DNA of 64,000 nucleotides from Aestuariivita sp. (GCF_021404545.1 NZ_JAAWWD010000039.1:35731-99730), one strand, 5' to 3'. Positions 1-9,193 are shown, counted from the stretch's first letter. Notes: generated by a model from the sequence alone, not told the origin. Translations and numbers: made by a program.

Positions 1-82
1 TGACGCGCAATGCGGGGTCCGAAGGCAGATGCGAATGCGGATGATCCGCGTCGTGATCATGGTCGTGATGGTCATGTGGCAT
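1..82 (-). CDS. Nitrile hydratase alpha subunit-like, N-terminal fragment
   Basis: Only the first 27 codons lie in the window; the gene runs off the left edge on the minus strand. The translation begins MPHDHHDHDHDADHPHSHL and continues SDPALRV. A His/Asp-rich head followed by SDPALRV is how many alphaproteobacterial nitrile hydratase alpha subunits begin; that family hydrates nitriles to amides at a Cys-bound iron or cobalt centre. The metal-site motif would lie outside the window, so the call rests on the N-terminus alone. A His-rich metal-chaperone protein is the alternative. It is divergent from secG, with about 110 bases between the two starts. Confidence 0.5.
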   Translation of the reverse strand, partial: MPHDHHDHDHDADHPHSHLPSDPALRV

Positions 83-193
83 GGCGCAAGCGTTACGCGG
101 CTGGAAGGCGATGTCCAGTCCCAAAGTCTCGCCTTGCCCCGGTCGATATTTGGGCCTACATAGCGCCCGTCACGAAAGCCACCGCAGGTTTCA

Positions 194-574
194 ATGGAAA
201 ACGTCGTTCTCATCATCCACCTTCTTCTGGCTCTGGGCCTGATCGCTGTCGTGCTGATGCAGCGCTCAGAAGGGGGTGGCCTTGGCATGGGCGGCGGTGG
301 AGGTGGCGGCGCGATGTCAGGCCGGTCTGCCGCGACCGCGCTGGGCAAACTGACCTGGATCCTTGCGATCGCATTTATCTGCACATCCATGACCTTGACG
401 ATCTTTGCGGCCCAGAACGCGTCCGGCACATCCGTGATCGACAGGCTGGGTGTCACTCCGCCGCCGGCCTCTGACACGTCCGACACACCGGTGATCCCGG
501 GCCTGCCTGGCGGAGGGGGGCTGCTGCCACCTGCCGAGGGCGACAACGCGCCATTGGTGCCCAGCGCCGACTGA
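194..574 (+). CDS. secG: Preprotein translocase subunit SecG
   Basis: Small membrane subunit of the SecYEG channel that assists SecA-driven protein export across the inner membrane. The 126-residue protein has the SecG pattern: a first membrane segment at residues 2-21 ending in VLMQRSEGGGLG, a Gly-rich cytoplasmic loop around 27-42, and a second membrane segment at about 51-73. The tail (about 85-126) is Pro/Gly-rich and of low complexity, common in alphaproteobacterial SecG. The ATG at 194 is the natural start because the first membrane segment begins there. It lies directly upstream of pyrG, a conserved Rhodobacterales order. Confidence 0.95.
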   Translation: MENVVLIIHLLLALGLIAVVLMQRSEGGGLGMGGGGGGGAMSGRSAATALGKLTWILAIAFICTSMTLTIFAAQNASGTSVIDRLGVTPPPASDTSDTPVIPGLPGGGGLLPPAEGDNAPLVPSAD

Positions 575-762
575 AATCCACAAGGTTTTGACAGGACCCT
601 CCTGCGCGCAACAGCATCTTGCGGGCAGGGTTGCAAAACGGGTGGGAATCTCTTATTCCATAAGTCCCGTGATGTTGCGGTTTCTGACCGCCGAATCGCA
701 TTGACCAATGGGGTGTTTCTCAGATGAGGCACCGCTGCATCTCACGGGGAGCATCCGAGCAT

Positions 763-2406
763 ATGGCGCGCTTTATTTTCATCACAGGTGGCGTGGTCTC
801 CTCCCTTGGCAAAGGGCTCGCCTCGGCCGCGTTGGGCGCCCTTTTGCAGGCGCGTGGGTTTTCGGTGCGCCTGCGCAAGCTTGACCCTTACCTCAATGTC
901 GATCCCGGCACGATGAGCCCGTTTGAGCATGGCGAGGTCTTTGTGACCGATGACGGCGCGGAAACCGATCTGGATCTGGGCCATTACGAACGGTTCACCG
1001 GCGTGGCCGCGCGGCGCACGGATTCCGTCAGCTCGGGACGGATCTATTCCAATGTGCTGGAAAAGGAACGGCGCGGCGATTACCTGGGAAAAACGATCCA
1101 GGTGATCCCGCATGTGACCAATGAAATCAAGGATTTCATCAAGATCGGAGAGGATGAGGTCGATTTCATGCTTTGCGAGATCGGCGGCACGGTGGGCGAT
1201 ATCGAAGGCCTGCCGTTCTTTGAGGCGATCCGGCAATTCAGCCAGGACAAGCCGCGCGGGCAGTGCATCTTTATGCATCTGACGCTGCTGCCCTGGATCA
1301 AGGCAAGCGGGGAGCTGAAAACCAAACCCACCCAACACTCGGTCAAGGAGCTGCGGTCGATCGGGATCGCGCCCGATATTCTGGTGTGCCGGTCCGAGGG
1401 TCCGATCCCTGAAAAGGAACGCGAGAAGCTGGCGCTTTTCTGCAATGTCCGGCCTGACAGCGTGATCGCGGCGCAGGATCTGTCGACTATCTATGACGCG
1501 CCGCTGGCCTATCACCGCGAGGGGCTGGATCAGGCGGTGCTGGATGCGTTTCAGATCTCGCCCGCGCCCCGGCCCGATCTGACCAAATGGGAGGATGTGA
1601 GCGATCGCATCCACAATGCCGAAGGTGAGGTGAAGGTCGCCATCGTGGGGAAATACACGCAATTGGAGGACGCCTATAAGTCGATTGCCGAGGCGCTGAC
1701 CCATGGCGGCATGGCCAATCGCGTGCGGGTCAAGGTCGACTGGGTCGATGCCGAGATTTTCGAGCGTGAAGATCCCGCGCCCCATCTCGAAGGGTTCCAT
1801 GCCATTCTGGTGCCGGGAGGCTTTGGCGAACGCGGCACCGAGGGCAAGATCAAGGCCGCGCAATTCGCGCGCGAACACAAGGTGCCCTATATGGGGATCT
1901 GCCTTGGCATGCAGATGGCGGTGATCGAGGCGGCCCGCAACATGGCGGATCTGGCCGATGCGGGCTCGGAGGAGTTCGACCATGAGGCGGGCAAGAAACG
2001 CTTCACGCCCGTTGTGTATCACCTCAAGGAATGGGTGCAGGGCAATTACAAGATTTCCCGCAAGCTGGATGACGACAAGGGCGGTACGATGCGGCTGGGC
2101 GCCTATGACGCGGTGCTGAGCGATGGCTCAAAGGTGGCCGAAGTCTATGGTACGACGGCGATAGATGAGCGGCACCGCCACCGCTATGAGGTGGATATCA
2201 AATACCGCGAACAGCTCGAAGGTGCGGGCCTGCGGTTTTCCGGCATGTCGCCGGACGGCCGCTTGCCCGAGATCGTGGAATGGCCCGATCATCCCTGGTT
2301 CATCGGGGTGCAGTTCCACCCCGAGCTGAAATCCAAACCCTTCGAGCCGCACCCGCTGTTTGCCGATTTCGTGCGCGCCGCGCGCGATATGAGCCGGTTG
2401 GTCTGA
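763..2406 (+). CDS. pyrG: CTP synthase
   Basis: Converts UTP to CTP with ATP and glutamine, the last step of pyrimidine nucleotide synthesis, in the cytoplasm. The 547-residue protein starts [18 protein letters not shown], the conserved beginning of the synthetase domain; a longer in-frame start at 724 would only add an unconserved stretch. The C-terminal glutaminase domain carries GICLGMQ with the nucleophile Cys at about residue 380 and the His-Glu pair in GVQFHPE near the end. Full length, no missing motifs. The next gene starts 16 bases downstream, so co-transcription is likely. Confidence 0.97.
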   Translation: MARFIFITGGVVSSLGKGLASAALGALLQARGFSVRLRKLDPYLNVDPGTMSPFEHGEVFVTDDGAETDLDLGHYERFTGVAARRTDSVSSGRIYSNVLEKERRGDYLGKTIQVIPHVTNEIKDFIKIGEDEVDFMLCEIGGTVGDIEGLPFFEAIRQFSQDKPRGQCIFMHLTLLPWIKASGELKTKPTQHSVKELRSIGIAPDILVCRSEGPIPEKEREKLALFCNVRPDSVIAAQDLSTIYDAPLAYHREGLDQAVLDAFQISPAPRPDLTKWEDVSDRIHNAEGEVKVAIVGKYTQLEDAYKSIAEALTHGGMANRVRVKVDWVDAEIFEREDPAPHLEGFHAILVPGGFGERGTEGKIKAAQFAREHKVPYMGICLGMQMAVIEAARNMADLADAGSEEFDHEAGKKRFTPVVYHLKEWVQGNYKISRKLDDDKGGTMRLGAYDAVLSDGSKVAEVYGTTAIDERHRHRYEVDIKYREQLEGAGLRFSGMSPDGRLPEIVEWPDHPWFIGVQFHPELKSKPFEPHPLFADFVRAARDMSRLV

Positions 2407-2422
2407 GACAGGAGGACCCGAG

Positions 2423-2869
2423 ATGTCGCTATTGTCACGCCTGCTGAGCGGATTTCGCGAGACCCATCCCGAACCGTTGCCTGCACCGGATGAAAAGCTG
2501 GCGCTGGGAGCGCTGATGGTGCGGGTCGCCAAATCCGACCGGGTCTATACCGTGTCGGAGATCAGCCTGATCGACCGCATCCTTGCACAGCATTTCGGGC
2601 TGAACGCAGTGGAGGCCGCCAAGATGCGCGCCACCTGCGAAAAGCTTCAGGCCGCCGCCCCCTTGTCTGGCGAGTTCGCCGAACTGATCCGCAAGGAGCT
2701 GAGCCACGATGAGCGTATGGAAGCGCTTTGCGATCTGTGGCGGGTGGTGATGGTCGACGGCGATGAAGATCCCGGCGAGGTCACCATCGTCGAGGCCGTG
2801 CGCGCCGCGTTGGGCCTGACCGAGGCCGACAGTGCCCGCGCCCATCAAAGGGCCGCAGAGGCCGGGTGA
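2423..2869 (+). CDS. TerB-family protein
   Basis: A 148-residue soluble helical protein. The acidic core (LALGALMVRVAKSD, then SLIDRILAQHFGL, then LCDLWRVVMVDGDEDPGE) matches the TerB/tellurite-resistance fold, whose small members carry two acidic, probably metal-binding sites; their exact role is unknown outside tellurite operons. No other ter genes are nearby, so tellurite resistance should not be assumed. The ATG at 2423 is preceded by a clear AGGAGG. It is a diverged paralogue of the next gene, and both sit directly after pyrG. Confidence 0.8.
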   Translation: MSLLSRLLSGFRETHPEPLPAPDEKLALGALMVRVAKSDRVYTVSEISLIDRILAQHFGLNAVEAAKMRATCEKLQAAAPLSGEFAELIRKELSHDERMEALCDLWRVVMVDGDEDPGEVTIVEAVRAALGLTEADSARAHQRAAEAG

Positions 2870-2950
2870 GGCCTGCGGGTTGCGCGAGGCAGGGCTGGGC
2901 CGAAAAGAAGCAGGTTGGCCTGCGCGGCACTTGGCCCTATATCTGCGCTC

Positions 2951-3388
2951 ATGTTTGGTGATTTCCTGCGGCGTCTGACCGCCCCGTCTCCCGCCCCCCT
3001 GCCCGATGAAGACGCGCGCCTGGCCCTGGCCGCGCTCTTGGTACGCATTGCGCGGTCCGATGGGCATTACGACAGCGATGAGGTGGCCCAGATCGAGGCC
3101 GTGATCGCCCAGCGCTATGGCCTGGAGGGCGAGGCCGCCGAAGCGCTGCGCCGGGATGCGGAGACCTTGGAAAGTGAGGCCCCCGACACCGTACGGTTTA
3201 CCCGCGCGATCAAGGAAGCGGTCCCCTATGAGGACCGGCGCAGCGTCATCGAAGCCCTGTGGCAGGTCGCCCTGGCCGATGGCGAACGCGACGATGCCGA
3301 AGATGCGATCCTGCGGCTGGCCGCCAGCCTGCTGGGTGTGAACGACCGCGACAGCGCGCTGGCCCGCCAACGCGCCCAAGGGGCGTGA
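2951..3388 (+). CDS. TerB-family protein, paralogue
   Basis: A 145-residue TerB-like protein resembling its upstream neighbour: LALAALLVRIARSDGHYDSDE in the first half and ALWQVALADGERDDAED in the second give the same two-acidic-site layout. I chose the ATG at 2951 because MFGDFLRRL aligns with the neighbour's MSLLSRLLSGF start; the longer frame from 2915 adds unrelated residues. Its TGA overlaps the GTG of the next gene by four bases (GTGA), so translation is probably coupled. The pair looks like a tandem duplication followed by divergence. The molecular role is not known. Confidence 0.8.
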   Translation: MFGDFLRRLTAPSPAPLPDEDARLALAALLVRIARSDGHYDSDEVAQIEAVIAQRYGLEGEAAEALRRDAETLESEAPDTVRFTRAIKEAVPYEDRRSVIEALWQVALADGERDDAEDAILRLAASLLGVNDRDSALARQRAQGA

Positions 3389-4125
3389 TCGCCTCTCTCG
3401 GCATGTATGACATGGCGCCCGTTCAGGCGGCCAATGACAGGTTCTGGGACCTTATCCGCGCGGCACTCGGCTATGGACCCGACCGGCTGACCCGCGCCGA
3501 CGAGCTGTGGGAGATCTGGCAGAGCCCTGATTTGCTGCTGGCGCAAACCTGCGGGATGCCCTATCGCACAAGACTGTGTGATGACGTGGCGCTCGTGGGC
3601 ACGCCCGATTACGGGGTGGAGGGATGTCCGCCGGGGTATTACCGGTCGGTTCTTGTGGTACGCGCCGACGATCCAAGGCAAAGCGAGGATGCTTTTGCCG
3701 GGGCGAGATTTGCCTTCAACGAACCGCTCTCGCAATCGGGCTGGGCTGCACCGGTGGTCCATCTGCGCGCCCGCGGCGTGCCGATGGGAGAGCTGATGCA
3801 AACCGGCGCGCATGTGGCCTCGGCCCAGGCAGTGGCCGACGGGCGGGCGGATCTGGCCGGACTGGACGCGCTCACCTGGACGCTGATGGGCGAACACGAG
3901 GCGGTGACAGGGCGCTTGCGCGTGCTGGCCCGCACCGAGCCGACGCCCGGCCTGCCCTACATCACCGCGCGCAACCGGGACGTGCAGGTCATCGCGACAG
4001 CCCTGCGCCAGGCCATCACCGAACTGACGCCTGAGGATCGCGCAGCCCTGCACCTGAAAGGATTGATCGCGATCCCGTCGGAGACCTATCTTGCCGTAGC
4101 GACACCGCCGGCGCCCCGGATGTGA
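3385..4125 (+). CDS. PhnD/SsuA-type phosphate-phosphonate binding protein homologue
   Basis: A 246-residue protein with the two-lobe PhnD-like layout: MYDMAPVQAANDRFWD at the start, LAQTCGMPYRT (the segment usually written LTQACGYPL), ARFAFNEPLSQSGW and ADLAGLDALTW. Such proteins normally bind phosphonate, phosphite or related anions for an ABC importer. There is no evident signal peptide, and no PhnC/PhnE-type partner adjoins it, so it may be a cytosolic or orphan sensor rather than a transporter component. The GTG start at 3385 overlaps the upstream stop; the longer frame reads through the TerB gene and is not credible. Confidence 0.75.
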   Translation: MIASLGMYDMAPVQAANDRFWDLIRAALGYGPDRLTRADELWEIWQSPDLLLAQTCGMPYRTRLCDDVALVGTPDYGVEGCPPGYYRSVLVVRADDPRQSEDAFAGARFAFNEPLSQSGWAAPVVHLRARGVPMGELMQTGAHVASAQAVADGRADLAGLDALTWTLMGEHEAVTGRLRVLARTEPTPGLPYITARNRDVQVIATALRQAITELTPEDRAALHLKGLIAIPSETYLAVATPPAPRM

Positions 4126-4241
4126 GGCCAGCCGCTGCAAGCCGGCCTGTTCCTCGCAGGCTGCCCCGACCGCTGCCGGGGCGGTTCGGTGCATATTGTG
4201 GCAGGTCGTGCAGAAAACGCCCAAAAAATCGGTTTCCCTTT

Positions 4242-4299
4242 GGTCAAATCGGGCGCTCACGCGGGCAAACTGCCGTTTTGCACATTGCAATGGGTCAAA
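4242..4299 (+). promoter_or_regulatory. Candidate control region of the ABC transporter
   Basis: The leader before the transporter ATPase holds two GGTCAAA direct repeats at 4242-4248 and 4293-4299, about five helical turns apart, in an A/T-richer stretch than its surroundings. That suggests a regulator-binding and promoter region. No -35/-10 pair is clear enough to assign. An in-frame ATG at 4290 falls inside the second repeat, which argues for the downstream TTG as the true start. Confidence 0.3.
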
Positions 4300-4346
4300 A
4301 TTTCATCCCTATTAGCTGCGGTAATCCGCCAGCTCATGAGCCCTGC

Positions 4347-5120
4347 TTGACCGACACACCCGTCATAGAAATCCACAACCTGCACAAAGCCTATGGATCG
4401 CTGGAGGTCCTCAAAGGTGTGGACGTCACTGCGCATCGGGGCGATGTCGTCTCGCTCATCGGGTCATCGGGATCGGGCAAATCAACGTTGCTGCGATGTG
4501 CCAACCTGCTGGAAGACAGCCAACAGGGCGACATCCTGTTCAAGGGCGAGCCGGTGGTCTGGAAAGGCCAGGGCGCACACCGACATCCGGGCAATGCCAA
4601 ACAGGTGCTGCGCATCCGCACCAACCTGTCGATGGTGTTTCAGCAATTCAACCTTTGGGCGCATATGACGATCCTGCAAAATGTGATGGAAGCGCCCTGT
4701 ACCGTTCTGCGCCGCGACAAGACCGAGGCTGAGGCGGCCGCGCGTGCGTATCTCGACAAGGTCGGTATCGGCGACAAATGCGATGTCTATCCCGCGCAGC
4801 TGTCCGGCGGGCAACAGCAGCGGGCCGCCATCGCGCGCGCGCTGTGCATGGAGCCCGAGGCTCTGTTGTTCGATGAGCCGACCAGCGCGCTGGATCCCGA
4901 ACTGGAACAAGAGGTGGTCCGGGTCATCAAGGATCTGGCCGCAGAAGGGCGCACCATGCTGCTGGTGACCCATGACATGAAGCTGGCGGCGGATGTGAGC
5001 GACCATGTGGTCTTTCTTCACCAAGGCCTGGTTGAGGAACACGGGCCGCCGGGCTCTCTTTTCGGTGCGCCCAAATCAGAACGATTGCGCGGCTTTCTAT
5101 CGGCGACACGCGCAGCGTAA
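4347..5120 (+). CDS. Polar amino-acid ABC transporter, ATP-binding subunit
   Basis: Cytoplasmic ATPase of a HisP/GlnQ-type importer. All ABC motifs are visible: Walker A GSSGSGKST, Q-loop VFQQFNLWAHMT, signature LSGGQQQR, Walker B LLFDEPTSALDPE and the H-loop VTHDM. From the TTG at 4347 the product is 257 residues, the usual size for HisP; an ATG at 4290 in the same frame would add 19 unconserved residues. The binding protein starts 28 bases downstream and two permeases follow, giving a complete importer. Substrate is not decided by sequence; the neighbouring glutamine-synthetase-like and oxidase genes point to an amine or amino acid. Confidence 0.93.
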   Translation: MTDTPVIEIHNLHKAYGSLEVLKGVDVTAHRGDVVSLIGSSGSGKSTLLRCANLLEDSQQGDILFKGEPVVWKGQGAHRHPGNAKQVLRIRTNLSMVFQQFNLWAHMTILQNVMEAPCTVLRRDKTEAEAAARAYLDKVGIGDKCDVYPAQLSGGQQQRAAIARALCMEPEALLFDEPTSALDPELEQEVVRVIKDLAAEGRTMLLVTHDMKLAADVSDHVVFLHQGLVEEHGPPGSLFGAPKSERLRGFLSATRAA

Positions 5121-5148
5121 CCCAAACAAACAAAAGGGAGTAACTGTC

Positions 5149-5871
5149 ATGAAGACCTTGATCCTGAGCACGGCCGCACTGGCCCTGACCGCCGGGCTGG
5201 CAATGGCCGATACGGTGCGTATCGGCACCGAGGGCGCCTATGCGCCGTATAACTTCATCAATGATAACGGCGATCTCGACGGGTTCGAGATCGAGCTTGG
5301 CAATGAGCTGTGCCTGAGGGCCGAACTGACCTGCGAATGGGTTAAGAACGATTGGGACTCGATCATTCCCAACCTGGTGTCGGCCAATTACGACGCCATC
5401 ATGGCAGGCATGTCGATCACCGCAGAACGCGACGAAGTCATTGATTTCACTCAAGATTACTACCCGCCCACGGCATCGGCCTATGTCGCCACATCCGATA
5501 GCGCCGATTTGGAGAGTGGTGTGGTTGCCGCGCAATCCGCCACCATCCAGGCCGGGTATGTCGCCGAAAGCGGTGCCACGCTGGTTGAGTTCGCAACCCC
5601 TGAAGAGACAGTGGCCGCTGTGCGCAATGGCGAGGCCGACGCGGTCTTTGCCGATCGCGACTATCTGGTGCCGCTGGTGGACGAATCTGGTGGTGAGCTG
5701 ATATTTGTGGGCGCCCCGGTTCCGCTGGGCGGCGGCGTTGGCATGGGCCTGCGCGAAAGCGATGGCGCCTTGAGAGACCAGTTCGACGCCGCGATCGCTT
5801 CGATGAAGGAAGACGGGTCGCTGAACGCGTTGCTGATCAAATGGTTCGGCGAAGACACCCAAACCTATTGA
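5149..5871 (+). CDS. Periplasmic amino-acid binding protein (family 3)
   Basis: Solute receptor of the importer. The 240-residue precursor starts MKTLILSTAALALTAGLAMA, a standard signal peptide cleaved before DTVRIGTEG. The mature part has the family-3 signature: EGAYAPYNFINDNG, then GFEIELGNELC, then SIIPNLVSANYDAIMAGMSIT. It resembles lysine/arginine/ornithine/octopine-type receptors. AAAGGGAG precedes the ATG. Two strong GC-rich hairpins follow the stop, which would favour higher levels of the receptor than of the permeases, a usual arrangement in such operons. Confidence 0.93.
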   Translation: MKTLILSTAALALTAGLAMADTVRIGTEGAYAPYNFINDNGDLDGFEIELGNELCLRAELTCEWVKNDWDSIIPNLVSANYDAIMAGMSITAERDEVIDFTQDYYPPTASAYVATSDSADLESGVVAAQSATIQAGYVAESGATLVEFATPEETVAAVRNGEADAVFADRDYLVPLVDESGGELIFVGAPVPLGGGVGMGLRESDGALRDQFDAAIASMKEDGSLNALLIKWFGEDTQTY

Positions 5872-5879
5872 GGACGGGC

Positions 5880-5926
5880 GGCGGGATAAATCCCGCCCTA
5901 CGGCGGGGGCCGGGCACGGCCCCCGC
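5880..5926 (+). terminator. Tandem hairpins between binding protein and permeases
   Basis: Two perfect hairpins follow the binding-protein stop: GGCGGGA-TAAA-TCCCGCC at 5880-5897 and GCGGGGGCC-GGGCAC-GGCCCCCGC at 5903-5926. Neither is followed by a T-run, so they are more likely an mRNA-stabilising or attenuating element inside the operon than a full intrinsic terminator. The first permease starts 14 bases later. Confidence 0.65.
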
Positions 5927-5939
5927 ATGATCGGACATC

Positions 5940-6824
5940 ATGTTTTCTTATTGCACCGACCCTGACACGCTGGGCACCTTTCGCTGGTTTTCGTGTTATC
6001 TCACGACCGGGGTGCACATGCAGTTTTACGCCTCGTTCTTCAAGGTGCTGCTGCTTCTGGCGATCACGGCACCGGTGGCGCTGGCGTTTGGCTTTGTCGG
6101 CGCCATGGCGGCGCGGTCGCGGATTGCCCCCATTGGATGGATCGGCAAGGGGTACATTGCCATTGTGCGCGGCGTGCCGGATATCGCGTTCTTTCTGTTT
6201 TTCGTGATCGCCCTCGATCAGGCCTTCGAGTATCTGCGCCACCGGGTGCTTTGCCCCGACTGGACCGAGCCGGTTCGGCAAGGCAGCGATTTCCTGGTCT
6301 GCCAGCAGGCGAAACTGCCGCTTGGCACCTCTCCGGAGTGGGTGCATGAGACTTATGGGTTTTTTCTTGCGGTGATCACCTTTGCCATCGTCTTTGGCGC
6401 TTTTGCGGCCAATGTGCTGTATGGCGGGATGCGCGCTGTGCCGCGCGCGCAGCTGGAAACGGCCGAGGCGTATGGCATGAGCCATCGGCAGACCTTCTGG
6501 CGTGTCTTAGTGCCGCAGATGTGGGTGTTTGCGCTGCCCGGGCTGTCGAACCTGTGGATGGTGCTGATCAAGGCGACACCGCTTTTGTTCCTGTTGGGGA
6601 TCGAGGATATCGTCTATTGGGCGCGGGAACTGGGCGGCACCAAGACCTCACGCTTTTCCGACTATCCCCATGGCGACTGGCGGATGTGGTATTTTCTGGC
6701 TTTGCTGATCTTTTATCTGATGATGACGCGGGTCTCGGAAGTGGCGCTCGAGCGGTTGATGCAGCGCCTCACCCATGGACAGGCCACCACCGGTGGCGAA
6801 GCCCAACGCAAGGCCGTGGCATGA
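5940..6824 (+). CDS. Amino-acid ABC transporter permease 1
   Basis: Inner-membrane subunit of the importer, 294 residues, HisQ/HisM class. Several hydrophobic segments are visible (about 30-55, 75-97, 140-165 and 245-265). The EAA loop that docks on the ATPase is QLETAEAYGMSHRQTFWRVLVPQMW. There is an unusually long periplasmic insertion (about 98-130, with two Cys) between membrane segments, absent from E. coli HisQ. The ATG at 5940 leaves a short hydrophilic head with no signal peptide. A 178-base gap separates it from the second permease, longer than usual for such pairs. Confidence 0.92.
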   Translation: MFSYCTDPDTLGTFRWFSCYLTTGVHMQFYASFFKVLLLLAITAPVALAFGFVGAMAARSRIAPIGWIGKGYIAIVRGVPDIAFFLFFVIALDQAFEYLRHRVLCPDWTEPVRQGSDFLVCQQAKLPLGTSPEWVHETYGFFLAVITFAIVFGAFAANVLYGGMRAVPRAQLETAEAYGMSHRQTFWRVLVPQMWVFALPGLSNLWMVLIKATPLLFLLGIEDIVYWARELGGTKTSRFSDYPHGDWRMWYFLALLIFYLMMTRVSEVALERLMQRLTHGQATTGGEAQRKAVA

Positions 6825-7002
6825 GGCGGGATGTGGTCACACCGCGCGCGCGGGTGGGATGCTCCATGGACCGATGGGCGATAGAGATCGAGGGGGCGTG
6901 CCCGCTTTCGCGGTGGCGGCGCGTTGGGGGCAAATGGGTGCCGCACGCAGGTGCTGCGCACCCGCTTTCGCGCACGCGTCGCCTCCCATGGAGGCGACGG
7001 TA

Positions 7003-7809
7003 ATGTCCTGTTGGCAAACTGTTCAGGATTATGCGTTCCGCTCGCTGGGTTATGGCGAGCGGCTGTTGCCGCGCAGCGACTTTACCTTGTGCGAACATTT
7101 CACCCTGATCGGCTCGGGTATGATCTGGAATGTCTATTTCGGGGTGATAGCGCTGAGCCTTGGGTTCTTTTTCGCCACGGCCCTGGCCGTGGCCAAGATG
7201 TCGCCGCGCGCGTTCCTCCGCAAACCGGCGGAATGGTTCATTTTTCTCTTCCGGGGCTCGCCGCTCTTTATTCAGTTCTTTTTTGCCTATTTCCTGTTTT
7301 TGAGTCTCAAGAGCACCGCACCCTTCTGGGATCCGTTCACCGCCGCGTGGCTGGGAGCGCTGATCGTGCTCTTTCTCAATACAGCCGCCTATTCGGGCGA
7401 GATCTTCTATGGTGCGCTGCGGTCGATCCCCAAGGGCGATGTGGAGGCCGCGGATGCCTATGGCATGACCGGGCTGCCCCGGTTCCGGCGCATCGTTTGG
7501 CCCACCATGCTGCGGCTGGCCTGGCCTGCATATACCAATGAAGCCATTTTTCTGTTCCACGCCACCACGCTGGTGTTTTTCACCGGCTTCCCCGCATGGC
7601 AACAGCGCGGCGATGCGCTTTACTACGCGAATTACTTCGCCGACAAGACCTTCAACCCGTTTGTCCCCTACCCGATCCTGGCATTCTATTTCATCCTCTT
7701 TACCCTCGTGATCGTGGGCGTTTTCGGATTGATCAACCGCCACCTGAACCGGCATCTGCCGCAAGAGCGGCGCGCCAAGATGCGGATCAGACCCAACATG
7801 ATCCGCTGA
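7003..7809 (+). CDS. Amino-acid ABC transporter permease 2
   Basis: Second membrane subunit of the same importer, 268 residues. The EAA loop is DVEAADAYGMTGLPRFRRIVWPTML, and the first long membrane segment starts near residue 38. The ATG at 7003 has a GGAGG eight bases upstream; in-frame starts further up read through the spacer and add low-complexity sequence. The C-terminus is basic (RHLPQERRAKMRIR). It shares the large first periplasmic region with permease 1, supporting heterodimer formation. The glutamine-synthetase-like gene follows within 65 bases, so transporter and enzymes are probably one transcription unit. Confidence 0.92.
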   Translation: MSCWQTVQDYAFRSLGYGERLLPRSDFTLCEHFTLIGSGMIWNVYFGVIALSLGFFFATALAVAKMSPRAFLRKPAEWFIFLFRGSPLFIQFFFAYFLFLSLKSTAPFWDPFTAAWLGALIVLFLNTAAYSGEIFYGALRSIPKGDVEAADAYGMTGLPRFRRIVWPTMLRLAWPAYTNEAIFLFHATTLVFFTGFPAWQQRGDALYYANYFADKTFNPFVPYPILAFYFILFTLVIVGVFGLINRHLNRHLPQERRAKMRIRPNMIR

Positions 7810-7873
7810 GCAAAGCGATAGACAGGCACCTGGGCTGCGCGTTATGGCGGAGCAAAAGACGGACGGGGCACGC

Positions 7874-9193
7874 ATGGATATCTCCCATTTACCCACGATA
7901 CGGGTCGCAACCTCGGATCTGAACGGCCAGATGCGGGGCAAACGGCTGCCCGGATCATATGCCGGGAAACTGGGCGACGGGGCGGTGCGCATGCCGTTGT
8001 CGTCCGTGAACGTGGATCTGTGGGGGGCCGATATCGAGGACAGCCCGCTGGTGTTTGACAGCGGTGACGCGGACGGCGTGATGCGGCCCACCGATCGCGG
8101 ACCGGTTCCGATGCCCTGGCTTGCCGCGCCCAGCGCGCTGGTGCCGCTGTGGATGCATCATGACGATGACACTCCATTCGCAGGCGATCCGCGCCATGCT
8201 CTGGCCCGTATCGACGCGCGGTTCCGGGCCAGGGGCTGGGCTGTGATGGCCGCGACCGAGCTGGAATTCACGCTGGTCGATGACCGGAGCGATGCTCTGG
8301 CCCATCCGCCGCACCCCCAGACCGGGCGGGCGCTGGCGGGCGAGGCGATCCTGTCGGTGCGCCAGCTTGATGCGTTCGACGGGTTCTTCACCGATCTTTA
8401 TGCAGGTGCGGAGGCAATGGATATCCCCGCACAGGCCGCCATTTCCGAAAGCGGTATCGGCCAGTTCGAGATCAACCTGACCCATCAGCCGCTGATGCGG
8501 GCGGCCGATGACGCCTGGCTTTTCAAGACGCTGGTCAAGGGAATGGCGCGCAAGCACGGGCTGGCCGCGACATTTATGGCCAAGCCTTTTGCGGATGATG
8601 CCGGCAATGGCATGCATGTCCATTTCTCGGTGGTGGATGGTGCCGGGCACAATGTGTTCGACGATGGCGGGCCGAAGGGCACCGCGCTTTTGCGCCAGGC
8701 GGTTGCGGGCTGTCTGGCGGCAATGCCCGCCAGTACGCTGATCTTTGCGCCGCACTTGAATTCCTATACCCGGCTGGTGCCGGGCGCCCATGCGCCTACC
8801 GGGGCGACCTGGGCCTATGAAAACCGCACGGCGGCCATTCGTATCCCCGGCGGCGCTCCTGCCGCGCGGCGTATCGAGCATCGGACGGCGGGCGGCGACA
8901 TCAACCCCTATCTGATGCTGACCGCCGTGGTGGGGGCAGCGCTGGAGGGGATCGAAGCAGAGCTGACGCCACCCGAGCCAATCACCGGCAACGCCTATGC
9001 GGCGTCGGGTGTGCCGCAACTGGCCGACGACATGGGCGCGGCAATTGACGCGCTGGCCGCAGATGCGATGCTGGCACGGATTTTCCCGTCTGCCCTCATC
9101 GACAATCTGTGCCGGACCAAACGACAGGAGATCGCGCGTTTCTCGACCATAGACCCGGCCCTGCACTGGCAAACTTACCTCGAGGCGGTCTGA
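7874..9193 (+). CDS. Glutamine synthetase-family gamma-glutamyl ligase 1
   Basis: 439-residue GS-fold enzyme expected to join glutamate to an amine using ATP. Visible family motifs: MAATELEFTLV (first metal-binding Glu), ESGIGQFEINL, GNGMHVHFSV (ATP-loop His) and the substrate Arg region NRTAAIRIPGG. The N-terminal strand VATSDLNGQMRGKRLPG is typical of the GlnT/PuuA-like branch, not of the nitrogen-assimilating GlnA. The ATG at 7874 has ACGGGG six bases upstream; an ATG at 7844 would add ten residues without a ribosome site. A second, diverged homologue lies at 9934, so the two may act on different amines or form a mixed oligomer. Confidence 0.88.
   Translation: MDISHLPTIRVATSDLNGQMRGKRLPGSYAGKLGDGAVRMPLSSVNVDLWGADIEDSPLVFDSGDADGVMRPTDRGPVPMPWLAAPSALVPLWMHHDDDTPFAGDPRHALARIDARFRARGWAVMAATELEFTLVDDRSDALAHPPHPQTGRALAGEAILSVRQLDAFDGFFTDLYAGAEAMDIPAQAAISESGIGQFEINLTHQPLMRAADDAWLFKTLVKGMARKHGLAATFMAKPFADDAGNGMHVHFSVVDGAGHNVFDDGGPKGTALLRQAVAGCLAAMPASTLIFAPHLNSYTRLVPGAHAPTGATWAYENRTAAIRIPGGAPAARRIEHRTAGGDINPYLMLTAVVGAALEGIEAELTPPEPITGNAYAASGVPQLADDMGAAIDALAADAMLARIFPSALIDNLCRTKRQEIARFSTIDPALHWQTYLEAV

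Noticed and set aside
742..2022. 426-codon minus-strand frame opposite pyrG
   Set aside because: It mirrors the pyrG coding frame of a high-GC gene; His/Arg/Gly-rich with no family resemblance.
2423..3388. Tellurite resistance operon
   Set aside because: Only TerB-like genes are present; no TerC, TerD or TerZ homologue is nearby.
6901..6972. Direct repeat CCCGCTTTCGCG at 6901-6912 and 6961-6972 between the permeases
   Set aside because: Only two 12-base GC-rich copies with no symmetry or known role; too weak to call a site.
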